Virus record (IMG/VR): IMGVR_UViG_3300009684_001510
Coordinates: 1 to 64,000 of that record
Direction: 5' to 3' (one strand)
Length of the DNA: 64,000 bases
Origin: a virus
The notes below the pieces were generated by a model. It was not told the origin of the DNA, searched no databases, and was given only the letters and a program-made list of their open reading frames with translations. Positions 22,791-31,188 of the stretch are shown here, piece after piece; positions within the stretch are counted from its first letter, which is position 1; each line of letters opens with the position of its first letter. The position numbers and the translations under genes are program-made.

Positions 22791-23449
22791 AATATAACGT
22801 GTTGAGAATATTCTTCAGCCAATTGCAATCGTCTACTTAATGACATTCCGGGCCAATGAATTAACAAATCCCCAGGTTTCCACATTCCTTCCCATGGAGG
22901 AGGCTGATAAATAACTCTTTCTTTATACATAATTTCATAATCATATGAATTAAAAGTTTTTTGATGAACTATTTTTATAATATTGTTAAATTCTTTTAGA
23001 TTATCAATCACACATTGTTGTTCAGCTAAACAATGAGCTTTATATTTTTCATAGTTTGATGCAATAAGGTCTATAAAAGATCTACCCTCTTGAGAATTTT
23101 TAACTAGAAAACTATCCATATTAATTCCATTCACATCTTTTGCAATAATGAAATGAAAATTTTCATCGATAATTGATTCCAATTTTATATTAAAGTTTGT
23201 GATTATAGAATCACATCCTGTTACCCACACCCAATCAGGATTGTCCTCATTAAAGATTTTCTGTAGATGATATATCTTTTTAAATCCATGAAATGATAAT
23301 GAATGTGGGGTATTAGCTTCATTTTGATAGATGTTTAATCTAGTGTCGTATCCATGCTTAGCCGCATATGCAATTTTATTTTTATGCCAAGTTAAATTTC
23401 CTAAAGAAATATAATTGTCTGCATAACAATTTTGCAATATAATTTTCAT
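22787..23449 (-). CDS. Glycosyltransferase, GMA12/MNN10 (GT34)-like
   Basis: 220 residues. NPDWVWVTGCDSIITNF near 71-87 replaces the DxD loop region, KDVNGINMDSFLVKNSQEG near 103 resembles the acceptor loop, and the C-terminus PWEGMWKPGDLLIHWPG matches the W-x2-GD-x2-H-x-PG end of the GT34 family. No membrane anchor, so probably active in the cytoplasm. Overlaps neighbours by 4 bp on each side. Confidence 0.7.
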   Translation of the reverse strand: MKIILQNCYADNYISLGNLTWHKNKIAYAAKHGYDTRLNIYQNEANTPHSLSFHGFKKIYHLQKIFNEDNPDWVWVTGCDSIITNFNIKLESIIDENFHFIIAKDVNGINMDSFLVKNSQEGRSFIDLIASNYEKYKAHCLAEQQCVIDNLKEFNNIIKIVHQKTFNSYDYEIMYKERVIYQPPPWEGMWKPGDLLIHWPGMSLSRRLQLAEEYSQHVIL

Positions 23450-24411
23450 GTTGTATGTACCTGATTGTTAATCCAGTTATACGTAGCAGTTAGTCCTTTT
23501 TTCAAATCTTGTGGTGGCTTCCACTTTAGTTTTTCTTTAATTAAATCGTTATTACTATTTCTACCACGCACGCCTTGGGGGCCATCGATGTGTTTAATTT
23601 TTATATCTTTTTTTGCAATACTAGCAATTAATGTTACTAGGTCGTTGATTGAAATTAAATGATCTGAACCTAAGTTTACTGGACCATTGAATGTTTTATG
23701 TTTCATTAAACGCATAACGCCTTCAACACAATCGTCTATATAAAGAAAACTTCGAGTTTGTTCCCCATCGCCCCATACTTCAATTTCGTCCCCATCTTTT
23801 GCATATGCAATTTTTCTACATATTGCCGCTGGCGCTTTTTCTCTACCACCTTGCCATGTTCCATTTGGCCCAAATATGTTATGGAATCTTGCAACTTTAT
23901 TCTCCATACCATGTTGACGATTATATGACATAATTAATCTTTCGGTGAATAGTTTTTCCCATCCATAATCACTGTCAGGGTGTGCAGGATATGCAGACGC
24001 TTCTCTGCAATCAGGATTTTGAGTATCTAGCTGTAGTTCTTCATTATAGACACAGGCGCTACTACTGAAAAATACTTGTGGTACATTTCTTCGATGTGCC
24101 GCATCTAATACATTTAAATTTATAATGGCACTGTTATGCATAACATCTGCATCGTATAAATTTGTATTAATATAGCCTGCGCCACCCATGTCAGCAGCTA
24201 ATTGATATACTTCGTCAAATCCTCTATCAACAGCACTCCGGACTACGTATTGCTCTCTCAAGTCTCCGAGTAAAAAATCATCTGCTTGAGTTGATTCAAA
24301 CTCACATTTTTTAATATCAACTCCACGAACCCAATAGCCATTCTTTTTTAAACGATTAACAATGTGCCCACCAATGAATCCACCGGCGCCTAATACTAAT
24401 GCTGTTTTCAT
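23446..24411 (-). CDS. GDP-mannose 3,5-epimerase-like
   Basis: 321 residues. GAGGFIGGHIV (NAD site), SSSACVYNEE (catalytic Cys present, as in plant GDP-mannose 3,5-epimerase), YGWEKL (YxxxK), then RFHNIFGPNGTWQGGREKAP and WGDGEQTRSFLYIDDCVEG, which closely follow the plant and bacterial GME consensus. The enzyme converts GDP-D-mannose to GDP-L-galactose or GDP-L-gulose. With the GDP-mannose dehydratase in the same operon, it gives the phage two ways to convert GDP-mannose. Confidence 0.85.
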   Translation of the reverse strand: MKTALVLGAGGFIGGHIVNRLKKNGYWVRGVDIKKCEFESTQADDFLLGDLREQYVVRSAVDRGFDEVYQLAADMGGAGYINTNLYDADVMHNSAIINLNVLDAAHRRNVPQVFFSSSACVYNEELQLDTQNPDCREASAYPAHPDSDYGWEKLFTERLIMSYNRQHGMENKVARFHNIFGPNGTWQGGREKAPAAICRKIAYAKDGDEIEVWGDGEQTRSFLYIDDCVEGVMRLMKHKTFNGPVNLGSDHLISINDLVTLIASIAKKDIKIKHIDGPQGVRGRNSNNDLIKEKLKWKPPQDLKKGLTATYNWINNQVHTT

Positions 24412-24428
24412 TTTTTATCCTAATAATT

Positions 24429-25385
24429 TTATATTATACTTTTTAATACTTCTTTGCAAGCCTCAGGCGACCAATCTTTTTGCATTTGTTCAATATTTTG
24501 AGCACCATTGAGAATTGCGTCTTTCAATGATTGTGCTGGGTAAGGTTGTACATATTTATGGATGTGTCTAAATGTAGTGTTAGAAGAAACTAATAACGGT
24601 GCGCCTGACATTACTACTTGATCAGTAGTCGCCGCCAATCCCGGCAGGTCTCTGGTATAGAAAAAACAATTTAACGTATTTTCTGCACACCAATCAATTA
24701 ATTGGTCATCAGAAAAATAGTCACGTGTAAATTGTAGTTCGATACCGACTTTTAAATTTGCTCTACATTGATCTTCAATCATTGTTTTGTAATCAGCACC
24801 AAAGTGTCTATTGACTGCAACATCTGCAAATGTTGACGGAGGAAGATTTATTCTAAGTATTGCTTTATCGAATTCATGAGAAACTGCTGCTGCAATTAAA
24901 TGAAACCCTTTGTCAAAAGTTGCATATCCAAAACTTCCAATTACAGGAACTTCTGGTATACTATCATAGTGTTTAATACTTCTAAAATTAGAAAGTGGAC
25001 GAGAGAAAGCATGTATATTATTTTGTTTAGATTCAAATGTTGGATCTAAAACAAGAAACTCATCAAAGCCTTCAGGACGCATAAAGATAAAAGGATCATC
25101 TGCTGTCATCTCTAAAATTATACAAATCTTTTTGCCTGGTAGATTTACAAAATATCTGGAATCTACTCCTTCATGTAACCGCATAGTATTGTGATGGTAA
25201 TTAAAAATATAGAAGTCATAAGGTTTATAATTACCGCTATGTAATGAATTAACATCTATATGACTAATTTCTTTATATGTTAGTTCATAGTCGACGCTGT
25301 CTTTTAATGCATTGTATATCATCAATCCACTACTATAAATGCTACAATTTGCTTTTCTAGTATTAACAAACAATCCCTTTTTCAT
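24429..25385 (-). CDS. Glycosyltransferase, GT-B type
   Basis: 318 residues. The C-terminal half has PVIGSFGYATFDKGFHLI near 159 and, near 250, LPGLAATTDQVVMSGAPLLVSSN, the pattern of the donor-binding domain of GT4-like glycosyltransferases, although the EX7E glutamates are not obvious. The N-terminal half (KKGLFVNTRKANCSIYSSG) looks like a Rossmann acceptor domain. Cytoplasmic. Lies between a methyltransferase and an epimerase gene. Confidence 0.65.
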   Translation of the reverse strand: MKKGLFVNTRKANCSIYSSGLMIYNALKDSVDYELTYKEISHIDVNSLHSGNYKPYDFYIFNYHHNTMRLHEGVDSRYFVNLPGKKICIILEMTADDPFIFMRPEGFDEFLVLDPTFESKQNNIHAFSRPLSNFRSIKHYDSIPEVPVIGSFGYATFDKGFHLIAAAVSHEFDKAILRINLPPSTFADVAVNRHFGADYKTMIEDQCRANLKVGIELQFTRDYFSDDQLIDWCAENTLNCFFYTRDLPGLAATTDQVVMSGAPLLVSSNTTFRHIHKYVQPYPAQSLKDAILNGAQNIEQMQKDWSPEACKEVLKSII

Positions 25386-25400
25386 TATTAAATTCCTTAA

Positions 25401-26624
25401 TTATTTTGAAATAATTTCAAAAACAGGACATGGTACGATAAAGGAACCACCTGCCTCTAGGAATGCTCGTTCTCTAGTTTGGAATTCACTGATAAAATGC
25501 CATGGAAGAACTAGTGCATAATCTGGATTTGCATCACGCATTTCTTCTTCGCTGATGATTGGAATATTTGTTCCAATCGTTTTGTATCCAAATTTGTACG
25601 GACTACGCTCTGCAATTGCAGCAATATGGCTACTATCTAACCCAAAGTACTGTAACAACGTGTTACCTTTAGTACTAGCACCATACCCATATACCTTTTT
25701 ACCTTCAGCTTTGGCTGTATTAATAAACGAGTTAACATTATTTTTTAATGTATCAAGTCTAAGTTTGAAATCATCCCATGCTGCCGCACTCGAAATATCA
25801 ACTACATTAGTTTCATAATTAAGAATAGTTTCTACACGATAATCACAAACATCACGCAAAGGAGAAGTTCCAAAACTAGTAACTAGTGCAGTTTCTTTTT
25901 GGAAGTAAATTCTAAAACTACCACCATTTGTATCATTAACGCTACAATCAACAACACGGAAACCATGTTGTGAAAATAGTTTATTGATGCTCTTTAGGTC
26001 ATAATAATACACATGCTCATGACAGATATTATCAAATGCCAATTGATTCATCATCAATGGAGTATAACTCATTTGAAGAACAGCAACACCATCATCGTCA
26101 AGAATATCATACAAGTCTTGTACAAATGGATGTGGATTATCTAAATCATAAAACATCGCAATACAAGTAATAACTTTAGCTTTCTTATCTGCAAATGGTG
26201 TTTTGTTCCATGCATCCTTACTAAAGAAGTCTTGGACAACAGTGGCTACTTTACTGCTTTCAGCATAGAAAGATTCGTCACATGGATCAATACCCACTTT
26301 GGTTAAGTTGTTTGGTACAGCTTTTAACAATGTTCCGTCATTACACGCAATGTCAAGCCAAATATCATCATCTTTTAATTTAACTCTAGAAGTAATTTCT
26401 TTAACAATCCCCTGAAGTTCAATAGTCATGCTGGTATTAATAGCACTACGGTACCAATATTTGCCCCACATGGTATGTGCTGGCGCAATGTTCATTAATC
26501 GAGGAGCTCCTAGGTCTTCATCTAGGTATAGATCTAAACTATACTTTGTACGTCCCTCCATTTCGCTGTCTTCTTTAATAAAATCACTTACATAGTGATT
26601 GCCGAGTTCAAGTAATTTTTTCAT
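25401..26624 (-). CDS. SAM-dependent sugar C-methyltransferase-like
   Basis: 407 residues. DDIWLDIACNDGTLLKAVP (SAM motif I, near 86), ITCIAMFYDLDNPHPFVQDL (motif near 151), HEHVYYYDLKSINKLFSQHGF near 203, and a C-terminal VYGYGASTKGNTLLQYFGLD near 313 (NAD-like loop). This three-part order matches sugar C-methyltransferases such as TylC3/NovU, which methylate C3 of a 4-keto-6-deoxy sugar. The usual N-terminal zinc cysteines are missing. It implies a branched sugar product. Confidence 0.8.
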   Translation of the reverse strand: MKKLLELGNHYVSDFIKEDSEMEGRTKYSLDLYLDEDLGAPRLMNIAPAHTMWGKYWYRSAINTSMTIELQGIVKEITSRVKLKDDDIWLDIACNDGTLLKAVPNNLTKVGIDPCDESFYAESSKVATVVQDFFSKDAWNKTPFADKKAKVITCIAMFYDLDNPHPFVQDLYDILDDDGVAVLQMSYTPLMMNQLAFDNICHEHVYYYDLKSINKLFSQHGFRVVDCSVNDTNGGSFRIYFQKETALVTSFGTSPLRDVCDYRVETILNYETNVVDISSAAAWDDFKLRLDTLKNNVNSFINTAKAEGKKVYGYGASTKGNTLLQYFGLDSSHIAAIAERSPYKFGYKTIGTNIPIISEEEMRDANPDYALVLPWHFISEFQTRERAFLEAGGSFIVPCPVFEIISK

Positions 26625-26626
26625 AA

Positions 26627-27004
26627 TTAGTCCTTATAAGATTTTTCTTCAATTAGTTCAGAATTGCAAAGGATGTTTATTTCCTTTTTAATTTTGCTTC
26701 GTTTGTCATTCATTTTGAATATCATTCTCGATGTTTCAAGATATTCTTCGCCGATGTTATTATCGTTTTCAAGTCGTCTAATATCTTCGCCACCGAACCA
26801 TATTTTATAATTTACAGTAAGAAGATCTTTTAGATGCTTGGCAAACTTTTCTTGAACATTTATAAATTCAGGTAAAGCAGTTAATACATCATATTCTTTT
26901 GTAATGTTTTTTAATTTATCAGCATCGGTTATTTCCATAGATTTAATCTTAAGAACTGTGATCTTATCTACAAGTTCGCCGATGCTAGCGGGTACGTTAA
27001 TCAT
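26627..27004 (-). CDS. DUF6165-like protein
   Basis: 125 residues, opening INVPASIGELVDKITVLKIK, a signature of small helical proteins often found inside polysaccharide and glycosyltransferase clusters. The rest is alpha-helical, with YKIWFGGEDIRRLE in the middle. No enzymatic motif. Its start overlaps the preceding gene by 4 bp. Confidence 0.7.
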   Translation of the reverse strand: MINVPASIGELVDKITVLKIKSMEITDADKLKNITKEYDVLTALPEFINVQEKFAKHLKDLLTVNYKIWFGGEDIRRLENDNNIGEEYLETSRMIFKMNDKRSKIKKEINILCNSELIEEKSYKD

Positions 27005-27861
27005 TTGCGTTCGATATCCTCTTCAATACACTTATCACCATATTGAATTTCTATAACTCGTAATGGTAAATCAGTTTCATTGCATAGCTTGTGCCATTGC
27101 TCATTACTGATATGTAAATTTTGAAACTTATTAAAGTTACCAACTAATTCCATATCTGTACTAGCACTATCTAATGTGTATACTGTTGCAGTACCTTCAG
27201 CGACAAACCAATGCTCTGCTCTGTCTTTATGTTTTTGCATACTTAAACAAGTCTTTGGCATTACAGTTAATTCTTTAACTTTAATTTCTTTACCTTGCTC
27301 ATGTAATACACGATAGTATCCCCATTCACGAGAAGTTTTAGGAGCCTTCCATTCTTCAAGTATCCACGATGATGAATTCATTTTATTATCGCCACCGACA
27401 CTAAATTCAAATGATACGCCTTCTACAGACATCTCTGAAATATTCTCACTAGTCCTATCTCCACCATTAGCAAATACTATTTTTGATACTGGAAATTGTT
27501 TTTTAATTAGTTCAATAGCATTAATGGAATTATTAGTGTCATCATTAAATTCAATGACATGGTCTACCATACTTAGATTGCTAATAATAGCAAAGCGTTC
27601 TTGCCAAGTATAAAATGCTCGGCCTTTTTTTCTTTTCAACCAAGCATCTGAATTAATGCCTACAACTAGTACATCGCCTAATGCTTTGGCAGCATTAAAA
27701 TATGCAATATGTCCAGAATGTAACGGATCAAATCCGCCAGTTACTATAATAACTCGTTCGTCTTTGGAAAGAAGCGTCCGCTCAAGTTTTCCAAAGTCTC
27801 TAACATAAACAGTTTTTCCTTTATCAGGACTTTCGTATATTTTAGCTGTTGGCGATTGCAT
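27001..27861 (-). CDS. Cytidylyltransferase-type nucleotidyltransferase fused to a phosphomannose-isomerase-type cupin
   Basis: 286 residues. N-terminal part: VTGGFDPLHSGHIAYF (HxGH, near 41-56), GINSDAWLKRKKG, and ISNLSMVDHVIEF, as in RfaE/HldE- and TagD-type nucleotidyltransferases, though a canonical ISSTK-like motif is unclear. C-terminal part from ~195: LTVMPKTCLSMQKHKDRAEHWFVAEGTATV, the cupin metal site of type II phosphomannose isomerases such as the ManC tail. The fusion would activate a sugar phosphate and isomerise or bind it. Substrate unknown. Confidence 0.75.
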   Translation of the reverse strand: MQSPTAKIYESPDKGKTVYVRDFGKLERTLLSKDERVIIVTGGFDPLHSGHIAYFNAAKALGDVLVVGINSDAWLKRKKGRAFYTWQERFAIISNLSMVDHVIEFNDDTNNSINAIELIKKQFPVSKIVFANGGDRTSENISEMSVEGVSFEFSVGGDNKMNSSSWILEEWKAPKTSREWGYYRVLHEQGKEIKVKELTVMPKTCLSMQKHKDRAEHWFVAEGTATVYTLDSASTDMELVGNFNKFQNLHISNEQWHKLCNETDLPLRVIEIQYGDKCIEEDIERK

Positions 27862-28879
27862 GTTGTTGGGCTTTCATTTCAGTTTCACACATTTCAAAAA
27901 CTAAATCTTTAAATGTGTAAGCAGGTTTCCAGTTTAACTTTGTGTGCGCTTTAGAGCAATCACCGAAGATATTCGGCACTTCAGCCCTGCGATAGAAATC
28001 TGAGTTTACTCTAACCACTGTCTTACCTGTAGTTTTGTTAATGCCGATTTCATCTAATCCAGTACCTTGCCATTCAATTTCAAATCCAAGATATGTAGCA
28101 ACATCATTACAGAAATCTCTAACTGAATGCTCTTCACCACTAGAGATAACAAAATCTTCAGGTGTGTCTTGTTGTAGGATCGCCCACATTGCAACAACAT
28201 AGTCCTTGGCATGTCCCCAATCTCTACGTGCATCTAAGTTGCCTAATTCTAGAATGTCCTGGAGGCCAAGGTGTGTACGGATCATTCCCAGTACAATCTT
28301 ACGTGTTACAAACTCTGATCCCCTACGTGGGCTTTCGTGATTAAACAAAATACCATTACATGCATATAAATTAAAACTCTCACGATAATTTACTGTGATC
28401 CAATAGCCAAACAATTTTGCAACTGCATATGGGCTTCTTGGATAGAATGGAGTATTTTCTGTTTGTGGAATTTCTTTAACCTTGCCATACAACTCACTAG
28501 TTGACGCTTGATAGAATCTAACTTCCTTATGATCAGAAAGTTTCTTAACTGCTTCTAATAATTTTAAAACACCGATTGCATTTACATCGCCTGTATAAGT
28601 TGGGCAATCATAACTAACACTTACATGACTTTGAGCGCCTAAGTTATATACTTCATCTGGTTTAACTTTTAAAAGAATATCATTTAAATTAGCGCAATCT
28701 GTTAAATCACTATAGTGAAAATGTATTTTATCTTTAATCGATTCAATGTTTGCAGTGTTTAATCCTGTGCTAGATCTACGAACCAAGCCATGAACTTCGT
28801 AATCTTTCTCTAGCAAAAGTTCTGCTAAGTAGCTTCCGTCTTGTCCAGTGATGCCTGTGATCAGCGCAATTTTTTTCAT
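27842..28879 (-). CDS. gmd: GDP-mannose 4,6-dehydratase
   Basis: 345 residues, full family length. GITGQDGSYLAELLLEKGY-type motif (here GITGQDGSYLAELLLEKDY, residues 8-26), HGLVRRSS, ASTSELYGKV with the catalytic Thr/Ser, and YAVAKLFGYW with YxxxK, then NHESPRRGSEFVTRKI. All key GMD motifs are present. It makes GDP-4-keto-6-deoxy-mannose, the entry point to fucose, rhamnose and branched deoxysugars. First gene of the operon behind its own promoter. Confidence 0.96.
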   Translation of the reverse strand: MKKIALITGITGQDGSYLAELLLEKDYEVHGLVRRSSTGLNTANIESIKDKIHFHYSDLTDCANLNDILLKVKPDEVYNLGAQSHVSVSYDCPTYTGDVNAIGVLKLLEAVKKLSDHKEVRFYQASTSELYGKVKEIPQTENTPFYPRSPYAVAKLFGYWITVNYRESFNLYACNGILFNHESPRRGSEFVTRKIVLGMIRTHLGLQDILELGNLDARRDWGHAKDYVVAMWAILQQDTPEDFVISSGEEHSVRDFCNDVATYLGFEIEWQGTGLDEIGINKTTGKTVVRVNSDFYRRAEVPNIFGDCSKAHTKLNWKPAYTFKDLVFEMCETEMKAQQHAIANS

Positions 28880-28922
28880 TTGTAATTCCTTTAATTATTT
28901 GCCTTTTGCGTCAGCGTGTTAT

Positions 28923-28952
28923 ATTATATATGCTTTTTAAAGCCGCTGTCAA
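28923..28952 (-). promoter_or_regulatory. Sigma-70 promoter of the glycan operon
   Basis: TTGACA (28947-28952), 18-nt spacer, TATAAT (28923-28928). It lies between the upstream glycosyltransferase gene and gmd, giving a leader of about 38 nt. Confidence 0.8.
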
Positions 28953-28997
28953 TAAGATATTGGCTTTTAATAAAGAAAACCTGCCAAAGCAGATTAA

Positions 28998-29693
28998 TTA
29001 TTTTACATAGAGAGCAGGAGGGTATCTAGTTTGATAGTGATTAGTATTGTTATCGTGTGACTCATGGAAACTATATGCATTTGGCTTTCCTAAGCCGATC
29101 CAAAATTCTGCATCCATTCTATGCATATAGCCATGCGGTCCAAAATTAAATTGACCAAAATAATTATTGTCTTCTGGCATCCGGAATGGCGGCAATTTTT
29201 TAATATAGCTACTAGTTGCCCACCAAAAATTTCCACTATAATGTAAATGGTGATAATCACCTCGCCATATTACTCCAGCAGTATCATATCCTTGATCTAA
29301 TTTATCAACACAATCTTTCCATTGTGTAACATTAAAATACATCATTAAATCGCGCCAATCATCTACTGATGGATTACCCATATGTGTTATACCTTTCTGA
29401 TGTATATATAACACATATGTTTCTTCAGAAACATTATCGCAATATTCTTTAAGACGTTTAAGTGTAGGGATTTCCCAATCTTCTGGTTTTATACGTTGAT
29501 CAATATAAGATATATTTTTATAATCTTTTAATCGATCCTTTAACCAATCATAGTTAGCAATGTCATAATTGCAATAAAAAAACAATTCACTATGATCTAT
29601 AATACCTGAATTAACAATTGTATTAATTTGAGATTCAATAATAGGACGACCGACAGGAAAGTCGGTCATGTGATAAAATACCGCTAATTTCAT
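28998..29693 (-). CDS. Glycosyltransferase-like protein
   Basis: 231 residues. KLAVFYHMTDFPVGRPIIE at the start, VLYIHQKGITHM near 93, and DTAGVIWRGDYHHLHYSGNFWWATSSYIKKLP near 137-168, with HESHDNN near the C-terminus. The YxHxKG and GNFWWA motifs recur in rhamnan-synthesis and phage glycosyltransferase-like proteins. No DxD is evident, so it is a fold-level call. Separated from gmd by a promoter. Confidence 0.6.
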   Translation of the reverse strand: MKLAVFYHMTDFPVGRPIIESQINTIVNSGIIDHSELFFYCNYDIANYDWLKDRLKDYKNISYIDQRIKPEDWEIPTLKRLKEYCDNVSEETYVLYIHQKGITHMGNPSVDDWRDLMMYFNVTQWKDCVDKLDQGYDTAGVIWRGDYHHLHYSGNFWWATSSYIKKLPPFRMPEDNNYFGQFNFGPHGYMHRMDAEFWIGLGKPNAYSFHESHDNNTNHYQTRYPPALYVK

Positions 29694-29699
29694 TTTTAC

Positions 29700-29765
29700 T
29701 TATTTCTTTTTCCTAATAACTTGTGTAGCAAGTCTTTCCATTAGGGTTAGATTTTTACATGACAT
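29700..29765 (-). CDS. Possible short leader peptide, 21 aa
   Basis: 21 codons, MSCKNLTLMERLATQVIRKKK, ending seven bases before the glycosyltransferase ATG. It lies downstream of the structured RNA, whose AAGGAG is 24 nt before this ATG, further than normal. Real translation is uncertain, but its basic C-terminus and position resemble a leader peptide. Confidence 0.35.
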   Translation of the reverse strand: MSCKNLTLMERLATQVIRKKK

Positions 29766-29784
29766 AATTTTTTTATTGAAATGA

Positions 29785-29870
29785 CGGACTCCTTAGGGAT
29801 TGAATATAGCCTCCGCCTAGCCGATGTAGTTTTTCACTACCCCAAGCCGCTATGCAACTTTAGCCCTACA
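29785..29870 (-). ncRNA. Candidate structured 5' leader RNA (possible cis-regulatory element)
   Basis: Between a 48-residue gene and a glycosyltransferase gene the minus strand can form nested stems: TAGGG (29864-29868) with CCCTA (29794-29798), ATAGC (29849-29853) with GCTAT (29806-29810), and a hairpin GTAGT-GAAAA-ACTAC (29826-29840). An alternative 7-bp pairing, CTTGGGG (29840-29846) with CCCTAAG (29792-29798), competes with the outer stem and reaches the AAGGAG that follows, so two states are possible. Location upstream of sugar genes recalls the manA and wcaG RNA motifs known from aquatic phages and cyanobacteria; I could not confirm either. Confidence 0.5.
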
Positions 29871-29881
29871 AGATATAATAT

Positions 29882-30028
29882 TTAATCAATCCGGCTGTAG
29901 TTAAGTACAGTACCTGAACCATATTGTGATTCGGCAATCATTTTGGCTTGCCAATCATTATCTGCATTAACCACAACATTGGCGGTTTGATATTGATTAA
30001 GTCTAATCCAAACTGTATATTTGTACAT
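29882..30028 (-). CDS. Small protein, 48 aa, unknown
   Basis: 48 residues, MYKYTVWIRLNQYQT to VLNYSRID, an alpha/beta small protein with DNDWQAKMIAESQYG in the middle, resembling short phage proteins that I recall only as hypothetical. AAGG lies 8 nt before the ATG and it follows cspA by 9 bp, so the two share a transcript. The candidate structured RNA lies directly after its stop. Confidence 0.6.
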   Translation of the reverse strand: MYKYTVWIRLNQYQTANVVVNADNDWQAKMIAESQYGSGTVLNYSRID

Positions 30029-30037
30029 GATAAATCC

Positions 30038-30244
30038 TTACTTTACTAGTTGAATGTTTTGAGCCTGTTTTCCATTTTTACCATCGATGATTTCAAATTC
30101 TACAAGATCGTCTGGTTTCAAACTTTTGTATCCCTCTATTTGAATTTGACTATAATGTGCAAACACATCATCGCTACCCGATTCTGGAACAATAAATCCA
30201 AAACCTTTGGAATTATTAAACCATTTTACCTTACCTTTTACCAT
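30038..30244 (-). CDS. Cold-shock domain protein (CspA family)
   Basis: 68 residues. [19 protein letters not shown] carries RNP1 (KGFGFI) and DVFAHYSQI carries RNP2 (VFAHY), the RNA-binding face of the five-strand barrel. It would melt or protect mRNA. The host genes usually have long thermosensing leaders; here the leader is only about 20 nt, so expression depends on the strong promoter. Confidence 0.95.
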   Translation of the reverse strand: MVKGKVKWFNNSKGFGFIVPESGSDDVFAHYSQIQIEGYKSLKPDDLVEFEIIDGKNGKQAQNIQLVK

Positions 30245-30269
30245 ATTACTTTGCCTTCTTTATGTATTT

Positions 30270-30298
30270 ATTATACTGTGTTTTAGTCAACTTGTCAA
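30270..30298 (-). promoter_or_regulatory. Consensus sigma-70 promoter of the cold-shock gene
   Basis: TTGACA (30293-30298), 17-nt spacer, TATAAT (30270-30275), matching at all 12 positions, about 25 bp before the ATG. Confidence 0.85.
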
Positions 30299-30301
30299 CC
30301 A

Positions 30302-31165
30302 TTATGTTTTAGTTGGGCGCCAGCAACTTACCCAATTTGCATTATCTGCGGTCATTCCGTTTGGATATGACTTAGTTAGATCGCCATCATCTGGATTATT
30401 TTTACCACCGCTAGGAGTTTGATTGCCGCCTACAAATGTATACTTTCCATTTACCGCAGTATAAACAAAGTTAACATGCCTATAACTCCAAAATGCAATA
30501 TCGCCGGGCTGAGCTTGATTCTTTGGAACCGATGTGGCACCCCATTTTTCTGGATTAGTTGTAATTGCGGCTGCACTGGCAGTTTGAAAATATCTATAGC
30601 CTGAACTTTTAAGGGCATAATTTACAAATCCCATACACCAAGCAGTTTGATCTGTAGTCCACGGGTTGTTTTTTGGATATCCTAAATTTTGCCAAATTCC
30701 TGTAATAGTAGGATTACTTGGTTTACCGCCTTGGCCGGTTTCTCTCCATTTACCTTGTGCTGCCTCATCAAGACACTGTGTTAAGAATGGAACAATGCTT
30801 GTAAAAGTACTATCAGTTGAAATACTTGATGTTGCAGTTGTTGATGTTGTACTGTCATCAACTGTTCCGGCGCCTGCATTGCCCTTAACTCCATCAGCTG
30901 TGGCCGCTGCACTATATGACGGGCCCGGTTGTCCTGGATTTGTAACTTGTTGTGCTATTAGTGAATCTATCTGACTAGCTGCTGCGGCTTGAACTGTGGA
31001 ATCTAAAGCCACTGCAACACTAACACTGACACTACCAAATGTTCCGCTTTCTCCAGGGGGTTTCCACAATGCTACTAATGTATTGTTTATATAAACATTC
31101 CCGGTATGATAAACGTCAGCTACGTGAACTACCCCGTGTGCTACTGATCCTGGCTGGTATGGCAT
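30302..31165 (-). CDS. PAAR-like tail tip fused to NlpC/P60-type (TIGR02594-like) peptidase
   Basis: 287 residues. The N-terminal ~35 residues (SVAHGVVHVADVYHTGNVYINN) look like a PAAR spike-tip module. A Ser/Thr/Ala-rich linker follows to ~140. The C-terminal domain has TAWCMGFVNYALKSSGYRYF (catalytic Cys near 178), GDIAFWSYRHVNFVY (catalytic His) and TFVGGNQ, as in TIGR02594 cell-wall hydrolases. A peptidoglycan enzyme at the tip of the tail tube would open the wall during injection. No signal peptide, which fits a virion part. Confidence 0.75.
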   Translation of the reverse strand: MPYQPGSVAHGVVHVADVYHTGNVYINNTLVALWKPPGESGTFGSVSVSVAVALDSTVQAAAASQIDSLIAQQVTNPGQPGPSYSAAATADGVKGNAGAGTVDDSTTSTTATSSISTDSTFTSIVPFLTQCLDEAAQGKWRETGQGGKPSNPTITGIWQNLGYPKNNPWTTDQTAWCMGFVNYALKSSGYRYFQTASAAAITTNPEKWGATSVPKNQAQPGDIAFWSYRHVNFVYTAVNGKYTFVGGNQTPSGGKNNPDDGDLTKSYPNGMTADNANWVSCWRPTKT

Positions 31166-31188
31166 AAAGTTAATTTCCTATCACTTAT

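Noticed and set aside
29785-29870. Glutamine riboswitch (glnA or Downstream-peptide type)
   Set aside because: The conserved core of those RNAs is not recognisable here, even though a short peptide frame follows.
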